Assembly (NCBI GenBank): GCA_963834755.1
Contig: CAWICQ010000003.1
Location: 124,001-188,000, forward strand
Reading direction: 5' to 3'
Source of the DNA: Dokdonella_A sp963834755
GTDB taxonomy: Bacteria; Pseudomonadota; Gammaproteobacteria; Xanthomonadales; Rhodanobacteraceae
DNA length: 64,000 nt
A program made the translations under genes and the position numbers. This document shows positions 8,253 to 17,208 of the stretch, piece after piece. Positions within the stretch are counted from its first letter, which is position 1; every line of letters starts with the position of its first letter. The notes under the pieces were generated by a model that saw only the letters and a list, made by a program, of their open reading frames with translations, was not told the DNA's origin and ran no database searches.

Positions 8253-9704
8253 TCAGTCAACTGCGAACAGGTCCACAAATTGGTGGATTGACATTCCATC
8301 GAGGCGCCCACTGTCGGCGCAGACCCCCAGGATGGCCTCAACCTGCCTCGCCGGAAGGTGTCCGGCCAGCGCACCGGCGAATTTGGCGAGCAGCGCCGGG
8401 ATCCCCTCGGCGCGGCGCCGGCGATGGCCGATAGGGTAGTCGATCGAGACCTTCTCGGTGTGCTTTCCGTCCTTGAAGAAGACCTGCACCGAGTTCCCTA
8501 TATAGCGCTTGTCCGGGTCGAAATAGTCCTTGGTGAACACGGGGTTCTCGCGCACTTCCATGCGCGCGCGCAGGGCGTCGATGCGCGGATCGGCCGCCAC
8601 CGCGTCGCCGTAGTCGTCCGCAGTCAGACGGCCAAAGATCAGCGGGACGGCGACCATGTACTGGATGCAATGGTCGCGATCGGCATAGTTCGCCAGCGGC
8701 CCGGTCTTGTCGATGATGCGCACGCCCGCTTCCTGCGTCTCGATCACGATCTTGTCGATCTCGGCGAGGCGTCCGGCCACTTCGGGATGCAGCCTCATCG
8801 CACTTTCGACCGCGGTCTGCGCATGGAACTCGGCCGGATAGCTGATCTTGAACAGCACATTTTCCATCACGTAGCTGCCGAACGGACGCTCGAATTCGAA
8901 TGCCTTGCCTTTGAACGCAACGTCGTAGAAGCCCCACGTTTTCGCCGTCAACGCTGACGGATACCCGACGCAGCCCTTGACCGCGTTCAGCGCGTGCGTC
9001 ACCGCGCGCCGGCACGCGTCGCCCGCCGCCCAGCTCTTGCGCGGCCCCGCGTTCGGCGCATGGCGATACGTGCGCAGGACGCCATTATCGATCCAGCTAT
9101 GCGACACCGCGTTGACGATGTCGTCCTTGCTGCCGCCGAGCATGTGCGTCGCGACCGCCGTCGAAGCGAGCCGCACCAGAATCACGTGATCGAGCCCGAC
9201 GCGATTGAACGAATTCTTGAGCGCGTAGCAGCCCTGGATTTCATGCGCCTTGATTGCGTAAGCAAGCACGTCGCGAACCGTCAGCGCCGTGCCGCTTTCG
9301 CGTATCGCCTTGCGCGAAAGGTAATCGGCCACGGCGAGGATCGCGCCGAGATTGTCCGAAGGATGTCCCCACTCGGCGGCGAGCCAGGTGTCGTTGAAAT
9401 CGAGCCAGCGCACCTGTACGCCGATGTTGTAGGCGGCCTGCGCGGGATCGAGCTCCCACGCGGTGCCGGGAACGCGCGCGCCACCGGGCAACACCGCGCC
9501 CGGAACCAGCGGCCCGAGATGCTTGACGCATTCGGGAAATTTCATCGCCAGCATCGCGCACGCGAGCGAATCGAGCAGCATGTAACGCGCGGTGTCGAAC
9601 GCTTCCTTCGATTCGATGCGCGTGTCGGCGACGTAACGCGCGATGTCGACCATCGGCGCGTCGGGTTCCGGCCGTTGGGCCGAGCGGATATCGTGCGATG
9701 ACAT
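8253..9704 (-). CDS. prpD: 2-methylcitrate dehydratase (MmgE/PrpD family)
   Basis: 483 residues from ATG 9704, the standard PrpD length; codons to 9821 precede this but do not match the family. Recognisable family stretches are DIARYVADTRIESKEAFDTA, RWLDFNDTWLAAEWGHPSDN and the C-terminal AEGIPALLAKFAGAL region. PrpD dehydrates 2-methylcitrate to 2-methyl-cis-aconitate in the methylcitrate cycle of propionyl-CoA breakdown. In the usual operon it follows prpC; here it lies alone about 4.4 kb from the prpC stop with three plus-strand genes between, on the same strand as prpBC. No acnD, prpF or prpR is in the window. Confidence 0.92.
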   Translation of the reverse strand: MSSHDIRSAQRPEPDAPMVDIARYVADTRIESKEAFDTARYMLLDSLACAMLAMKFPECVKHLGPLVPGAVLPGGARVPGTAWELDPAQAAYNIGVQVRWLDFNDTWLAAEWGHPSDNLGAILAVADYLSRKAIRESGTALTVRDVLAYAIKAHEIQGCYALKNSFNRVGLDHVILVRLASTAVATHMLGGSKDDIVNAVSHSWIDNGVLRTYRHAPNAGPRKSWAAGDACRRAVTHALNAVKGCVGYPSALTAKTWGFYDVAFKGKAFEFERPFGSYVMENVLFKISYPAEFHAQTAVESAMRLHPEVAGRLAEIDKIVIETQEAGVRIIDKTGPLANYADRDHCIQYMVAVPLIFGRLTADDYGDAVAADPRIDALRARMEVRENPVFTKDYFDPDKRYIGNSVQVFFKDGKHTEKVSIDYPIGHRRRRAEGIPALLAKFAGALAGHLPARQVEAILGVCADSGRLDGMSIHQFVDLFAVD

Positions 9705-9951
9705 GGAACTTCCGTAGCGGCAGAAATGGGCAGCAGACCGCACCGGAGGCGGCCGGGAGGGCGCGCATTGTGCCAGATGAACATGGGCCGCGCCGACCGG
9801 ACAAACCTCCGGGCGGCGCATGTGCCGGGGCGTGCCGGCGCGTCTCCATCCGTCCGCGACTGGCGTTCTTCACGCGCCTCAAACGCTGCGTCGATGCGAG
9901 CGAAGCGACAGCGGTTGGCGCGAACCAACGCGCACATGCAGAATCGCGCCG

Positions 9952-11268
9952 ATGTCGTCGCCCGCCTTCAACTTGCCCAACGGTTCCGCGCTCGAGCGGA
10001 TCCTGAGGCTCAGCGCTTTCGATGGCGATTCCGCCGCCGCGCTCCGCGCGCTGCACGAGCACTTTGCCACGCGTTTTCCCGATTGCTCGCTGGCGCTGGT
10101 GCTGATCGGCGATCTGCCGCCGGGTCAGGGCCGGCTGGCGGGCCTGATCGGCCCGGACGGCACCGAGCATGTTCCGAACGTCGATCCGTTCGGCCAGCAT
10201 GTCACGCTGCCGCTGTTCGGCGACGCGCTTACAGCGAGGCTTTTCGCGGCGAACCTACCGCGTGTCGTGCGCGTCGCACCGACCGAGTTCGCGCTGCCGT
10301 TCGCGCAAGCTCTGCTGGCACCGGCCGCGTTGCTCGGCGTCCCGGTCGTCAACGCCGGCGCGATCCAGCATTGGCTCGTGTTCGGCAGCACGTTCCATCC
10401 GCGCTTCGACCGCGTCGATCTCGACGCGCTGCTGCTGGAAACGAATCTCGCGGCGAACCTCATCATCCGCCCGCTGGCGACACGCGCGCTGCGCGACGAG
10501 ACCGACCGCCAGCGACGCGCGATCGAAGGCCTTGCCGACGTGCAGCGCCTTCTGCTTCCGGACGATCCGGTGATTCGCGGACTCGAATACGCCGTGCACT
10601 GGCAGCCCGCGGAAACCGCGGCCGGCGACTACTACGATCTGATGTCGCTCACGGCGATCGCGCCGCCCGACTTCAAACCGGGCGACGCCGATATCTGGGC
10701 CGTGCTGCTCGCCGATGTGTCGGGGCACGGCGCCGCGGCGGCGATGGAAGCCGTCCAGTTTGATGCGATCCTGCGCACCTACCAAGGCGACCCGCAAGAC
10801 AGGGGACCCGGCGCGGCATTGACCTATGCCAACCGCTATTTCTTCTCGCGTCGCCAGCGCCAGCATTTCCTGACCGCGTTTGCCCTGCTCTACCGTCCGG
10901 ATTTGCGCCGCGCGATCTATGTCGCCGCCGGCCATCCGCCGCTGTTGCACCGGCGCGGCGAAACCGTTACTCCGCGTGGCGCCGGCGAGCAGATTCCGCT
11001 CGGCATCCTGCGCGATCATGTGTTCCGCAACAGCGAGTTCGATGTCGATCCCGGCGATGTGTTCGTGCTCTATACCGACGGCATCGTCGAGGCGCGCGAC
11101 AGCCACGGCCGTCCGTTCGGCGTCGAACGCCTGACCGCGCTGGTCGGCGAAGGACCCGAACAACCCGCAGGCCTGCTCGCGACGTTGCGCGACGCCGTTT
11201 TCGAGCATCAGGGTGGTCCGATCGGCGTCGATGACCAGACGCTGATCGTCTTGCGCATCGCGCATTAG
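9952..11268 (+). CDS. PP2C-type serine phosphatase of SpoIIE family with N-terminal sensor region
   Basis: 438 residues from ATG 9952. Residues about 1-180 form a GAF-like sensor (LHEHFATRFPDCSLALVLIG and later HWLVFGSTFHPRFDRVDLDA). A helical linker leads to a SpoIIE/RsbU phosphatase domain: AETAAGDYYDLMSLTAIAP, WAVLLADVSGHGAAAAMEAV with the metal-binding Asp, ANRYFFSRRQRQHFLTAFAL, YVAAGHPPLLHRRGE and VFVLYTDGIVEARDSHGRPF. It probably dephosphorylates an anti-sigma antagonist in a partner-switching pathway. No STAS or HATPase_c partner gene is adjacent, so the target is unknown. An upstream in-frame extension to 9820 is unlikely to be coding. Confidence 0.88.
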   Translation: MSSPAFNLPNGSALERILRLSAFDGDSAAALRALHEHFATRFPDCSLALVLIGDLPPGQGRLAGLIGPDGTEHVPNVDPFGQHVTLPLFGDALTARLFAANLPRVVRVAPTEFALPFAQALLAPAALLGVPVVNAGAIQHWLVFGSTFHPRFDRVDLDALLLETNLAANLIIRPLATRALRDETDRQRRAIEGLADVQRLLLPDDPVIRGLEYAVHWQPAETAAGDYYDLMSLTAIAPPDFKPGDADIWAVLLADVSGHGAAAAMEAVQFDAILRTYQGDPQDRGPGAALTYANRYFFSRRQRQHFLTAFALLYRPDLRRAIYVAAGHPPLLHRRGETVTPRGAGEQIPLGILRDHVFRNSEFDVDPGDVFVLYTDGIVEARDSHGRPFGVERLTALVGEGPEQPAGLLATLRDAVFEHQGGPIGVDDQTLIVLRIAH

Positions 11269-11389
11269 GCTGCGGCCCGCGGACGAACAGCCTTCCGAAT
11301 CCGAGAAAAAAAGCCGGCCGGTTCGCGGGCTTGTGCCGGCGACGCGAGTCAGGGCATCGTTGGCGCCCCAAACGCGTGTTTGAATTCCC

Positions 11390-13414
11390 GTGCCGCCGCG
11401 CTATCCGCACCTTTTCGCCCCGCTCGACCTCGGGTTCGCCACGCTGCCGAACCGCGTGCTCATGGGTTCGATGCACACCGGACTCGAAGATCATGCGCGC
11501 GACTTCGCCAAACTCGCCGCGTTCTTCGCCGAACGCGCGCGAGGCGGCGTCGGTCTCATGGTCACCGGCGGCATCGCACCGAGCATCGAAGGCTGGCTGA
11601 AGCCGTTCGCCGGTCGCTTGTCGATGCCGTGGCATGTTGCGAGACATCGCAAGATCACGCGCGCCGTGCACGCGGAAGACGGCCGCATCTGCATGCAGAT
11701 CCTGCACGCAGGCCGCTATGCGTATCACCCGCTTGCGGTCGCGCCATCGGCGATCAAGTCGCCGATCACCCCGTTCAAACCGCGCGCGCTCACCACGCGC
11801 GGCGTCGAACGCTCGATCGGTGATTTCGTCGATTGCGCGAAACTCGCACAGGATGCCGGCTACGACGGCGTCGAGGTGATGGGATCGGAAGGCTATCTGC
11901 TGAATCAGTTTCTGGTCGAACGTACCAACAAGCGCGACGACGACTGGGGCGGATCGGCGGACAAGCGCCAGCGATTCCCCGTCGAGATCGTTCGACGCAT
12001 GCGCGAAGCCGTCGGACGCGAGTTCATCATCGTATATCGCCTGTCGATGCTCGACCTCGTCGAAGGTGGTCAAAGCTGGGACGAGATCATCGCGCTGGCC
12101 AAGAAGATCGAAGTTGCCGGCGCGACGCTCATCAACACCGGCATCGGCTGGCACGAAGCGCGCGTGCCGACCGTCGTCACCAGCGTGCCGCGCGCGGCGT
12201 TCGCTTGGGTGACGCAGCGACTCAAGCGCGAAGTGCGCGTTCCGCTGATCACGACCAACCGCATCAACATGCCGAGCGTCGCCGAGCGCATTCTCGCCGA
12301 CGGTGAAGCCGACATGGTTTCGATGGCGAGACCGTTCCTTGCCGATCCCGACTGGATCGCGAAGGCGCGCGATGATCGCGTCGATACGATCAATACGTGC
12401 ATCGCCTGCAATCAGGCCTGTCTCGATCATGTTTTCGAGAACCGACGCGCGACGTGCATGGTCAATCCGCGCGCGTGCAACGAAACTGAACTCGTCGTGC
12501 GACCGGCCGCGACGAAGAAGCGCGTCGCCGTCATCGGCGCCGGTCCAGCGGGACTCGCATGCGCAACGACGCTGGCCGAGCGCGGCCATCGCGTGACTCT
12601 GTTCGAACAGGCATCCGAGATCGGCGGCCAGTTCAACATGGCGAAGCGCATTCCGGGCAAGGAAGAGTTCGTGGAAACGCTCCGCTATTTTTCCGGACGC
12701 ATCCGCGATACCGGCGTGGAGCTGCGACTTTCCACGCGCGCAAGTGCGCTCGAGCTTGGCGAATCCGGATTCGACGACTTCGTGATCGCTTGCGGTGTCA
12801 CGCCGCGCGCGGCGGCGATTCCCGGCATCGAACATCCGAACGTCATGACATATGCCGATCTCCTGCTCGGAGGCCGCGTCGCCGGGAGGCGCGTCGCGAT
12901 CGTCGGCGCCGGCGGCATCGGTTTCGACGTCGCCGAATATCTGGTGCAATCGCCGCCCTCGCCGACCACCGATATCGCACGCTGGACGCACGAATGGGGC
13001 ATCGACACGACACTCGCTGCGCGCGGCGGCCTCGTGACCGCCGCGCCCGAGCGGTCCGAACGCCAGGTATGGCTGCTGCAACGCACGCAAGGTCGTCCGG
13101 GCGCGCGACTCAACAAGACCACCGGATGGGTGCATCGCGCGACGCTCAAGGCAAAGGGTGTCGCGATGATCGGCGGCGTCGAGTACGAGCGCATCGACGA
13201 TGCGGGACTGCACATTCGCGTCGACGGCAAGCCGCAATTGCTCGCGGCCGACACGATCGTGATCTGCGCCGGCCAGGAACCGAATCGCGCGCTGCACGCC
13301 GACCTCATCGAAAAAGGCGTGTCGCCGCATCTGATCGGCGGCGCCGACGTTGCCGCCGAGCTCGACGCAAAGCGCGCGATCGATCAGGGCACGCGGCTCG
13401 CGGCGAATTTGTAA
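11390..13414 (+). CDS. fadH: 2,4-dienoyl-CoA reductase (NADPH), FadH-type old yellow enzyme
   Basis: 674 residues from GTG 11390 (second codon CCG), the family length. The N-terminal TIM barrel binds FMN (PNRVLMGSMHTGLED, GYDGVEVMGSEGYLLNQFL, NKRDDDWGGS). A cysteine cluster CIACNQACLDHVF with a later C-x11-C fits the 4Fe-4S site. The C-terminal half has FAD and NADPH dinucleotide folds (VAVIGAGPAGLACATTLAER and RRVAIVGAGGIGFDVAEYL). FadH reduces 2,4-dienoyl-CoA intermediates in beta-oxidation of unsaturated fatty acids. Proximity to propionate genes is consistent with lipid catabolism; it appears monocistronic. Confidence 0.92.
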   Translation: MPPRYPHLFAPLDLGFATLPNRVLMGSMHTGLEDHARDFAKLAAFFAERARGGVGLMVTGGIAPSIEGWLKPFAGRLSMPWHVARHRKITRAVHAEDGRICMQILHAGRYAYHPLAVAPSAIKSPITPFKPRALTTRGVERSIGDFVDCAKLAQDAGYDGVEVMGSEGYLLNQFLVERTNKRDDDWGGSADKRQRFPVEIVRRMREAVGREFIIVYRLSMLDLVEGGQSWDEIIALAKKIEVAGATLINTGIGWHEARVPTVVTSVPRAAFAWVTQRLKREVRVPLITTNRINMPSVAERILADGEADMVSMARPFLADPDWIAKARDDRVDTINTCIACNQACLDHVFENRRATCMVNPRACNETELVVRPAATKKRVAVIGAGPAGLACATTLAERGHRVTLFEQASEIGGQFNMAKRIPGKEEFVETLRYFSGRIRDTGVELRLSTRASALELGESGFDDFVIACGVTPRAAAIPGIEHPNVMTYADLLLGGRVAGRRVAIVGAGGIGFDVAEYLVQSPPSPTTDIARWTHEWGIDTTLAARGGLVTAAPERSERQVWLLQRTQGRPGARLNKTTGWVHRATLKAKGVAMIGGVEYERIDDAGLHIRVDGKPQLLAADTIVICAGQEPNRALHADLIEKGVSPHLIGGADVAAELDAKRAIDQGTRLAANL

Positions 13415-13488
13415 AATGCGTGGCCGCATTGCCCCCTCATTCAGCGGCGCGCTGATATTGCGTACGCATTGCGATCGAAGGAACCGAA

Positions 13489-14100
13489 ATGAAACTCTAC
13501 TTTTCGCCGGGCACTTGCGCCCTCGCCGACCACATCGTGCTCGCCTGGATCGGCAAGCCTTACGAGATCAAGAAAGTCTCGCGCGAAGAACGCACCGAAC
13601 CTGCATTCCGCAAACTGAACCCGGCCGGAGCGGTTCCGGTGTACGAGGAAAACGGCTGGGTGCTGACGCAGAACGCGGCGATCCTCAATTATCTCGCCGA
13701 CAGGTTTCCCGAAGCGCGCCTCGGCGGCGACGGCACGGCGAAAGGCCGCGCCGAAGTGAATCGCTGGCTCGCTTTCATCAACTCGGATGTGCATCCGGCG
13801 TTCAAGCCGATGTTCGGCTCGGCCGCATTCCTCGAAGATCCCGCGCTGATCGAAAAAGCCAAAGCGAATGCACGGACGAACCTTCGCACGATGTTCGAGC
13901 GTCTGGATGCGCAGCTTGCCGGACGCGACTGGCTCGTCGGCCAGCGGTCGATCGCGGACCCGTATCTTTTTGTCACGCTGCGCTGGGCGAAATCGCAAGG
14001 CGTCGACATGAATGGTCTCGACAACCTTGCGCGATTCATGAAGCAGATGAACGATGACGCAGGCGTGCGCAAAGCCTTGGCAGAGCAGGAAGCGGCGTAG
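13489..14100 (+). CDS. gst: Glutathione S-transferase, beta class
   Basis: 203 residues from ATG 13489. The thioredoxin-like N-domain starts MKLYFSPGTCALADHIVLAW with Cys10, the residue used by beta-class bacterial GSTs. The cis-Pro/glutathione site reads NPAGAVPVYEENGWVLTQNA and AAILNYLAD follows. The helical C-domain carries LAGRDWLVGQRSIADPYLFV, the N-capping box of GSTs. It conjugates glutathione to electrophiles in the cytoplasm. It is 74 bases downstream of fadH on the same strand and may be co-transcribed. Confidence 0.92.
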   Translation: MKLYFSPGTCALADHIVLAWIGKPYEIKKVSREERTEPAFRKLNPAGAVPVYEENGWVLTQNAAILNYLADRFPEARLGGDGTAKGRAEVNRWLAFINSDVHPAFKPMFGSAAFLEDPALIEKAKANARTNLRTMFERLDAQLAGRDWLVGQRSIADPYLFVTLRWAKSQGVDMNGLDNLARFMKQMNDDAGVRKALAEQEAA

Positions 14101-14137
14101 CTTCGCTTGGAATCCGAACCCGGCTCAGCAGCGGATG

Positions 14138-15295
14138 CTATCCACGCTGGTCGATCGGCACGAACTTCAAGTCTTCGGGCCCGACGTAATTCGCGCTCGG
14201 CCGGATGATTTTTCCGTCCTCACGCTGCTCTATCACATGCGCGCTCCAGCCCGACGTGCGCGAAATCACGAACAGCGGCGTGAACATCGCGGTCGGCACC
14301 CCCATCATGTGGTAGCTGACCGCGCTGAACCAATCGAGATTCGGAAACATCTTCTTGATCGACCACATCGTCGACTCGAGACGCTCGGCGATATCGAACA
14401 GCTTCATGTCCTTCTGCGACGCGGATAACTCGCGTGCGACTTCCTTGATGACCTTGTTGCGCGGATCGCTGACCGTATACACCGGGTGGCCGAATCCGAT
14501 TACGACCTCCTTGCGTTCGACGCGAGCGCGGATGTCAGCCTCTGCATGGTCCGGCGTGTCATATCGGCTCTGAATATCGAACGCCGCTTCGTTCGCGCCG
14601 CCGTGCTTGGGTCCGCGCAATGCGCCGATCGCGCCGGTGATGCACGAATACATGTCGCTGCCGGTGCCGGCGATGACGCGCGCGGCGAAGGTCGACGCGT
14701 TGAACTCGTGTTCGGCGTAGAGGATCAGCGACGTGTGCATCGAGCGTACCCAGAGTTCGCTCGGCTTTTCGCCGTGCAACAGGTGCAGGAAATGGCCGCC
14801 GATCGTATCGTCGTCGGTCTCGACTTCGATGCGCTTGCCGTTGACTGCGTAGTGATACCAGTACAAGAGAATCGAGCCCAGTGAAGCCATCAGCCGATCG
14901 GCAATCTCGCGCGCGTCGGACGCGCTGTGATCTTCCTTCTCCGGCATCACGCAGCCGAGCGCCGAAACCGCAGTGCGCATGACGTCCATCGGATGCGCCG
15001 AAGACGGAAGCTCCTCGAGCACGCGTTTCACCGCGGCCGGAATGCCACGCATCGACTTCAGTTTCGACTTGTAACCCGCGAGCTCGCCTCGTGTCGGCAG
15101 CTTGCCGTGGACGAGCAGAAACGCGATCTCCTCGAACTCGCAGGTCGTCGCGACATCGAGGATGTCATAGCCGCGATAGTGCAGATCGTTGCCCGTGCGG
15201 CCGACGGTGCACAACGCCGTGTTGCCGGCAACGACGCCGGACAAGGCAACCGACTTCTTGGCCTTGGGCAGGATGTGGGTGACGTTTTCGCTCAC
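14138..15295 (-). CDS. prpC: 2-methylcitrate synthase / citrate synthase II
   Basis: 385 residues if started at GTG 15295, which has GGGGAG six bases upstream; an ATG at 15337 would add 14 residues with a poorer site. Citrate synthase features: LHYRGYDILDVATTCEFEEI, GALRGPKHGGANEAAFDIQ (catalytic His region), VIGFGHPVYTVSDPRNKVI (second catalytic His) and LDWFSAVSYHMMGVPTAMFT. The short form and the TPLFVISRTSGWSAHVIEQR end fit PrpC. It condenses propionyl-CoA with oxaloacetate. It follows the 190-aa ORF and prpB on the same strand. Confidence 0.9.
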   Translation of the reverse strand: MSENVTHILPKAKKSVALSGVVAGNTALCTVGRTGNDLHYRGYDILDVATTCEFEEIAFLLVHGKLPTRGELAGYKSKLKSMRGIPAAVKRVLEELPSSAHPMDVMRTAVSALGCVMPEKEDHSASDAREIADRLMASLGSILLYWYHYAVNGKRIEVETDDDTIGGHFLHLLHGEKPSELWVRSMHTSLILYAEHEFNASTFAARVIAGTGSDMYSCITGAIGALRGPKHGGANEAAFDIQSRYDTPDHAEADIRARVERKEVVIGFGHPVYTVSDPRNKVIKEVARELSASQKDMKLFDIAERLESTMWSIKKMFPNLDWFSAVSYHMMGVPTAMFTPLFVISRTSGWSAHVIEQREDGKIIRPSANYVGPEDLKFVPIDQRG

Positions 15296-15353
15296 GGAGT
15301 TCTCCCCTCGCAGGCGCCGGAGCGACTGCGGATTCATACGCTAACAATCGAAG

Positions 15354-15926
15354 CTAGTCTTTGAACGACTCGGCTTCGGGTATCTCGGCGCATTCGGACA
15401 AGGGCTTCAGGACCGGCGCGTTGCCGAAAATGCTGTCGCTGTACGCCCAGCATTCGCCGAGCGTCGAGCAGTAGCAAAGATCGGTTTTCATGCGCCCGAG
15501 CGCCGAGTTGCGAAACGCCTTGTATACGTTCTCATCCTCGAAGCTGATGATTGCGGTGTGTTCGCCCGGTGACAGCACGTTGGTGTGGATCGTTGAAAGC
15601 GCGTAATGGCGCGGCTTGGCGATGCCCAGTGCATCAAGCACGCCGTCCCAATCCTTCTGAGGCTTGCCGTCGACGCGCACCCGCGCCGTGCGCATGATCG
15701 CCGGCCCCACACCTTTGTTGAACACGCTGAGCGAGCGCTGGTCATCGTAATTGGTCAGGATCAGATAGGGCCACACCTGAGCGCGCACCTGCTGTCGCTG
15801 GACGTACGCCGTATAGCCGGAGACCATCAAAGCAAGGAAACCGATCAGCGCTGCGACGATGGCCGCCACGGCATCCCAAGGCCGACGCGGCGACGAGGCT
15901 TGCTTGTTGTCGACCGGCGCGTTCAA
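15354..15926 (-). CDS. Single-span membrane protein of unknown function between prpB and prpC
   Basis: 190 residues from ATG 15926. One membrane helix at about residues 19-42 (VAAIVAALIGFLALMVSGYT) is followed by RQQVRAQVWPYLILTNYDDQ, then an immunoglobulin-like or beta-rich exported part with cysteines near the C-terminus (TDLCYCSTLGECWAY). I do not recognise a family with a known function; similar small membrane proteins with a VRAQVWPY-like stretch are widespread hypotheticals. Its stop is 58 bases before the prpC GTG, and its ATG lies 1 base past the prpB stop, so it is part of the prpB-prpC transcription unit. Confidence 0.75.
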   Translation of the reverse strand: MNAPVDNKQASSPRRPWDAVAAIVAALIGFLALMVSGYTAYVQRQQVRAQVWPYLILTNYDDQRSLSVFNKGVGPAIMRTARVRVDGKPQKDWDGVLDALGIAKPRHYALSTIHTNVLSPGEHTAIISFEDENVYKAFRNSALGRMKTDLCYCSTLGECWAYSDSIFGNAPVLKPLSECAEIPEAESFKD

Positions 15927-15927
15927 T

Positions 15928-16821
15928 CTATTCGTCCGCCTTGCCGCCTGCGAACAGCTCGTCGAGCTTCTGCTCGTACGCGTGATAGCCGAGAAGATCG
16001 TAGAGCTCGTCGCGTGTCTGCATGTTCGGTACGGCAGCTTTCTGCGTACCGTCGCGACGCACCGTCTCGTAGAAATTGAGCGCGGCCTTGTTCATCGAGC
16101 GATAAGCGCCACAGCAATACAGCGCGATATCGACACCTGCGGACTTCAGTTCATCCGTGGTGAACAAAGGCGTCTTCCCAAACTCGGTGATGTTGGCGAG
16201 GATCGGAACCTTCACCGCGCTCTTGAATTCGCGATACTGCTCGAGCGTGTAGATCGCTTCGGGAAAGATCATGTCGGCGCCCGCCTCGACACAAGCCATC
16301 GCACGTTCGATCGCGGAGGCGATGCCTTCGACAGCGATCGCGTCGGTGCGCGCCATGATCACGAAATCCTTGTCTTCACGCGCGTCGACCGCGGCCTTGA
16401 CGCGATCGACCATCTCGTCTTTCGGCACGATCGCCTTGCCCGGCCGATGACCGCATCGCTTCGCAGCGACCTGATCTTCGATGTGGATCGCGCCGGCGCC
16501 GGCTTTCGCCGTCGCGCGGACCGTGCGCGCGATATTGAATGCGCCGCCCCAACCCGTGTCGACATCGACCAGCAACGGCAGATCGCAGGCGTCGGTGATC
16601 CGACGGATGTCGGTCAGCACGTCTTCCATCGTGCTGATGCCGAGATCGGGCATGCCGAGCGAGTTCGCGGCGACGCCGCCGCCGGAAAGATACAGAGCGC
16701 GGAAACCGACGCGACGCGCCATCAACGCCGCGTACGCGGTGATCGCGCCGACGACTTGCAGCGGCTTCTCTTCGGCGACGGCCGCGCGAAAGCGCGCGCC
16801 TGCGGAACGGGCTTCGCCCAT
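15928..16821 (-). CDS. prpB: Methylisocitrate lyase
   Basis: 297 residues from ATG 16821, which follows an ideal AGGAGG four bases upstream; codons to 16953 are ignored for that reason. Isocitrate lyase superfamily motifs: VGAITAYAALMARRVGFRAL, YLSGGGVAANSLGMPDLG, LLVDVDTGWGGAFNIARTV, and the active-site loop KRCGHRPGKAIVPKDEMVDR with the catalytic Cys. It cleaves 2-methylisocitrate to pyruvate and succinate, the last step of the methylcitrate cycle. It leads the prpB-orf-prpC operon. Confidence 0.95.
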   Translation of the reverse strand: MGEARSAGARFRAAVAEEKPLQVVGAITAYAALMARRVGFRALYLSGGGVAANSLGMPDLGISTMEDVLTDIRRITDACDLPLLVDVDTGWGGAFNIARTVRATAKAGAGAIHIEDQVAAKRCGHRPGKAIVPKDEMVDRVKAAVDAREDKDFVIMARTDAIAVEGIASAIERAMACVEAGADMIFPEAIYTLEQYREFKSAVKVPILANITEFGKTPLFTTDELKSAGVDIALYCCGAYRSMNKAALNFYETVRRDGTQKAAVPNMQTRDELYDLLGYHAYEQKLDELFAGGKADE

Positions 16822-17208
16822 GCGGCCTCCTGCGAAAAGCACTAGTTTAACTGATGCGCAAATTGCGGCGGACGCCGAGGGTCGTCCGGCCTTCGCCCTA
16901 CCATCGCGCCGCACCCAGAAACGATGCGTGATCGCCGGGTCTACCCCGACCACCGTCTGGCGAAGAAGGTCCGCGGCAGCGCAGATACGGCGACCTTCGC
17001 GCGGATTCTGAATGTCAGGGGGAAGGCCCTTGGAATCGGCGACTTGCCGTGCTCTGGCAGATGTTCAGCGATATCGGACGCCCAGCGAGCCAAGCGTCGG
17101 ATATCCGCTGCCGCGGGAACCGTTGGCTGCGCGCCGCCTCATGGCGACGCGCAATACGTGAAGCATCCTCGGAGCGTCGTGGAAGGCGCGCGAACCGCGC
17201 GCCTCCCG
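16822..17208. other. Intergenic region upstream of prpB
   Basis: 387 bases between the prpB start and the end of the giant surface protein gene. It must hold the prpB promoter. I see no regulator gene, tRNA, or convincing hairpin terminator for the giant gene. The translated open frames here are short and lack family resemblance. Confidence 0.5.

Noticed and set aside
10967..13429. 820-codon minus-strand frame opposite fadH
   Set aside because: Antisense to a complete, motif-bearing fadH; composition typical of GC shadows.
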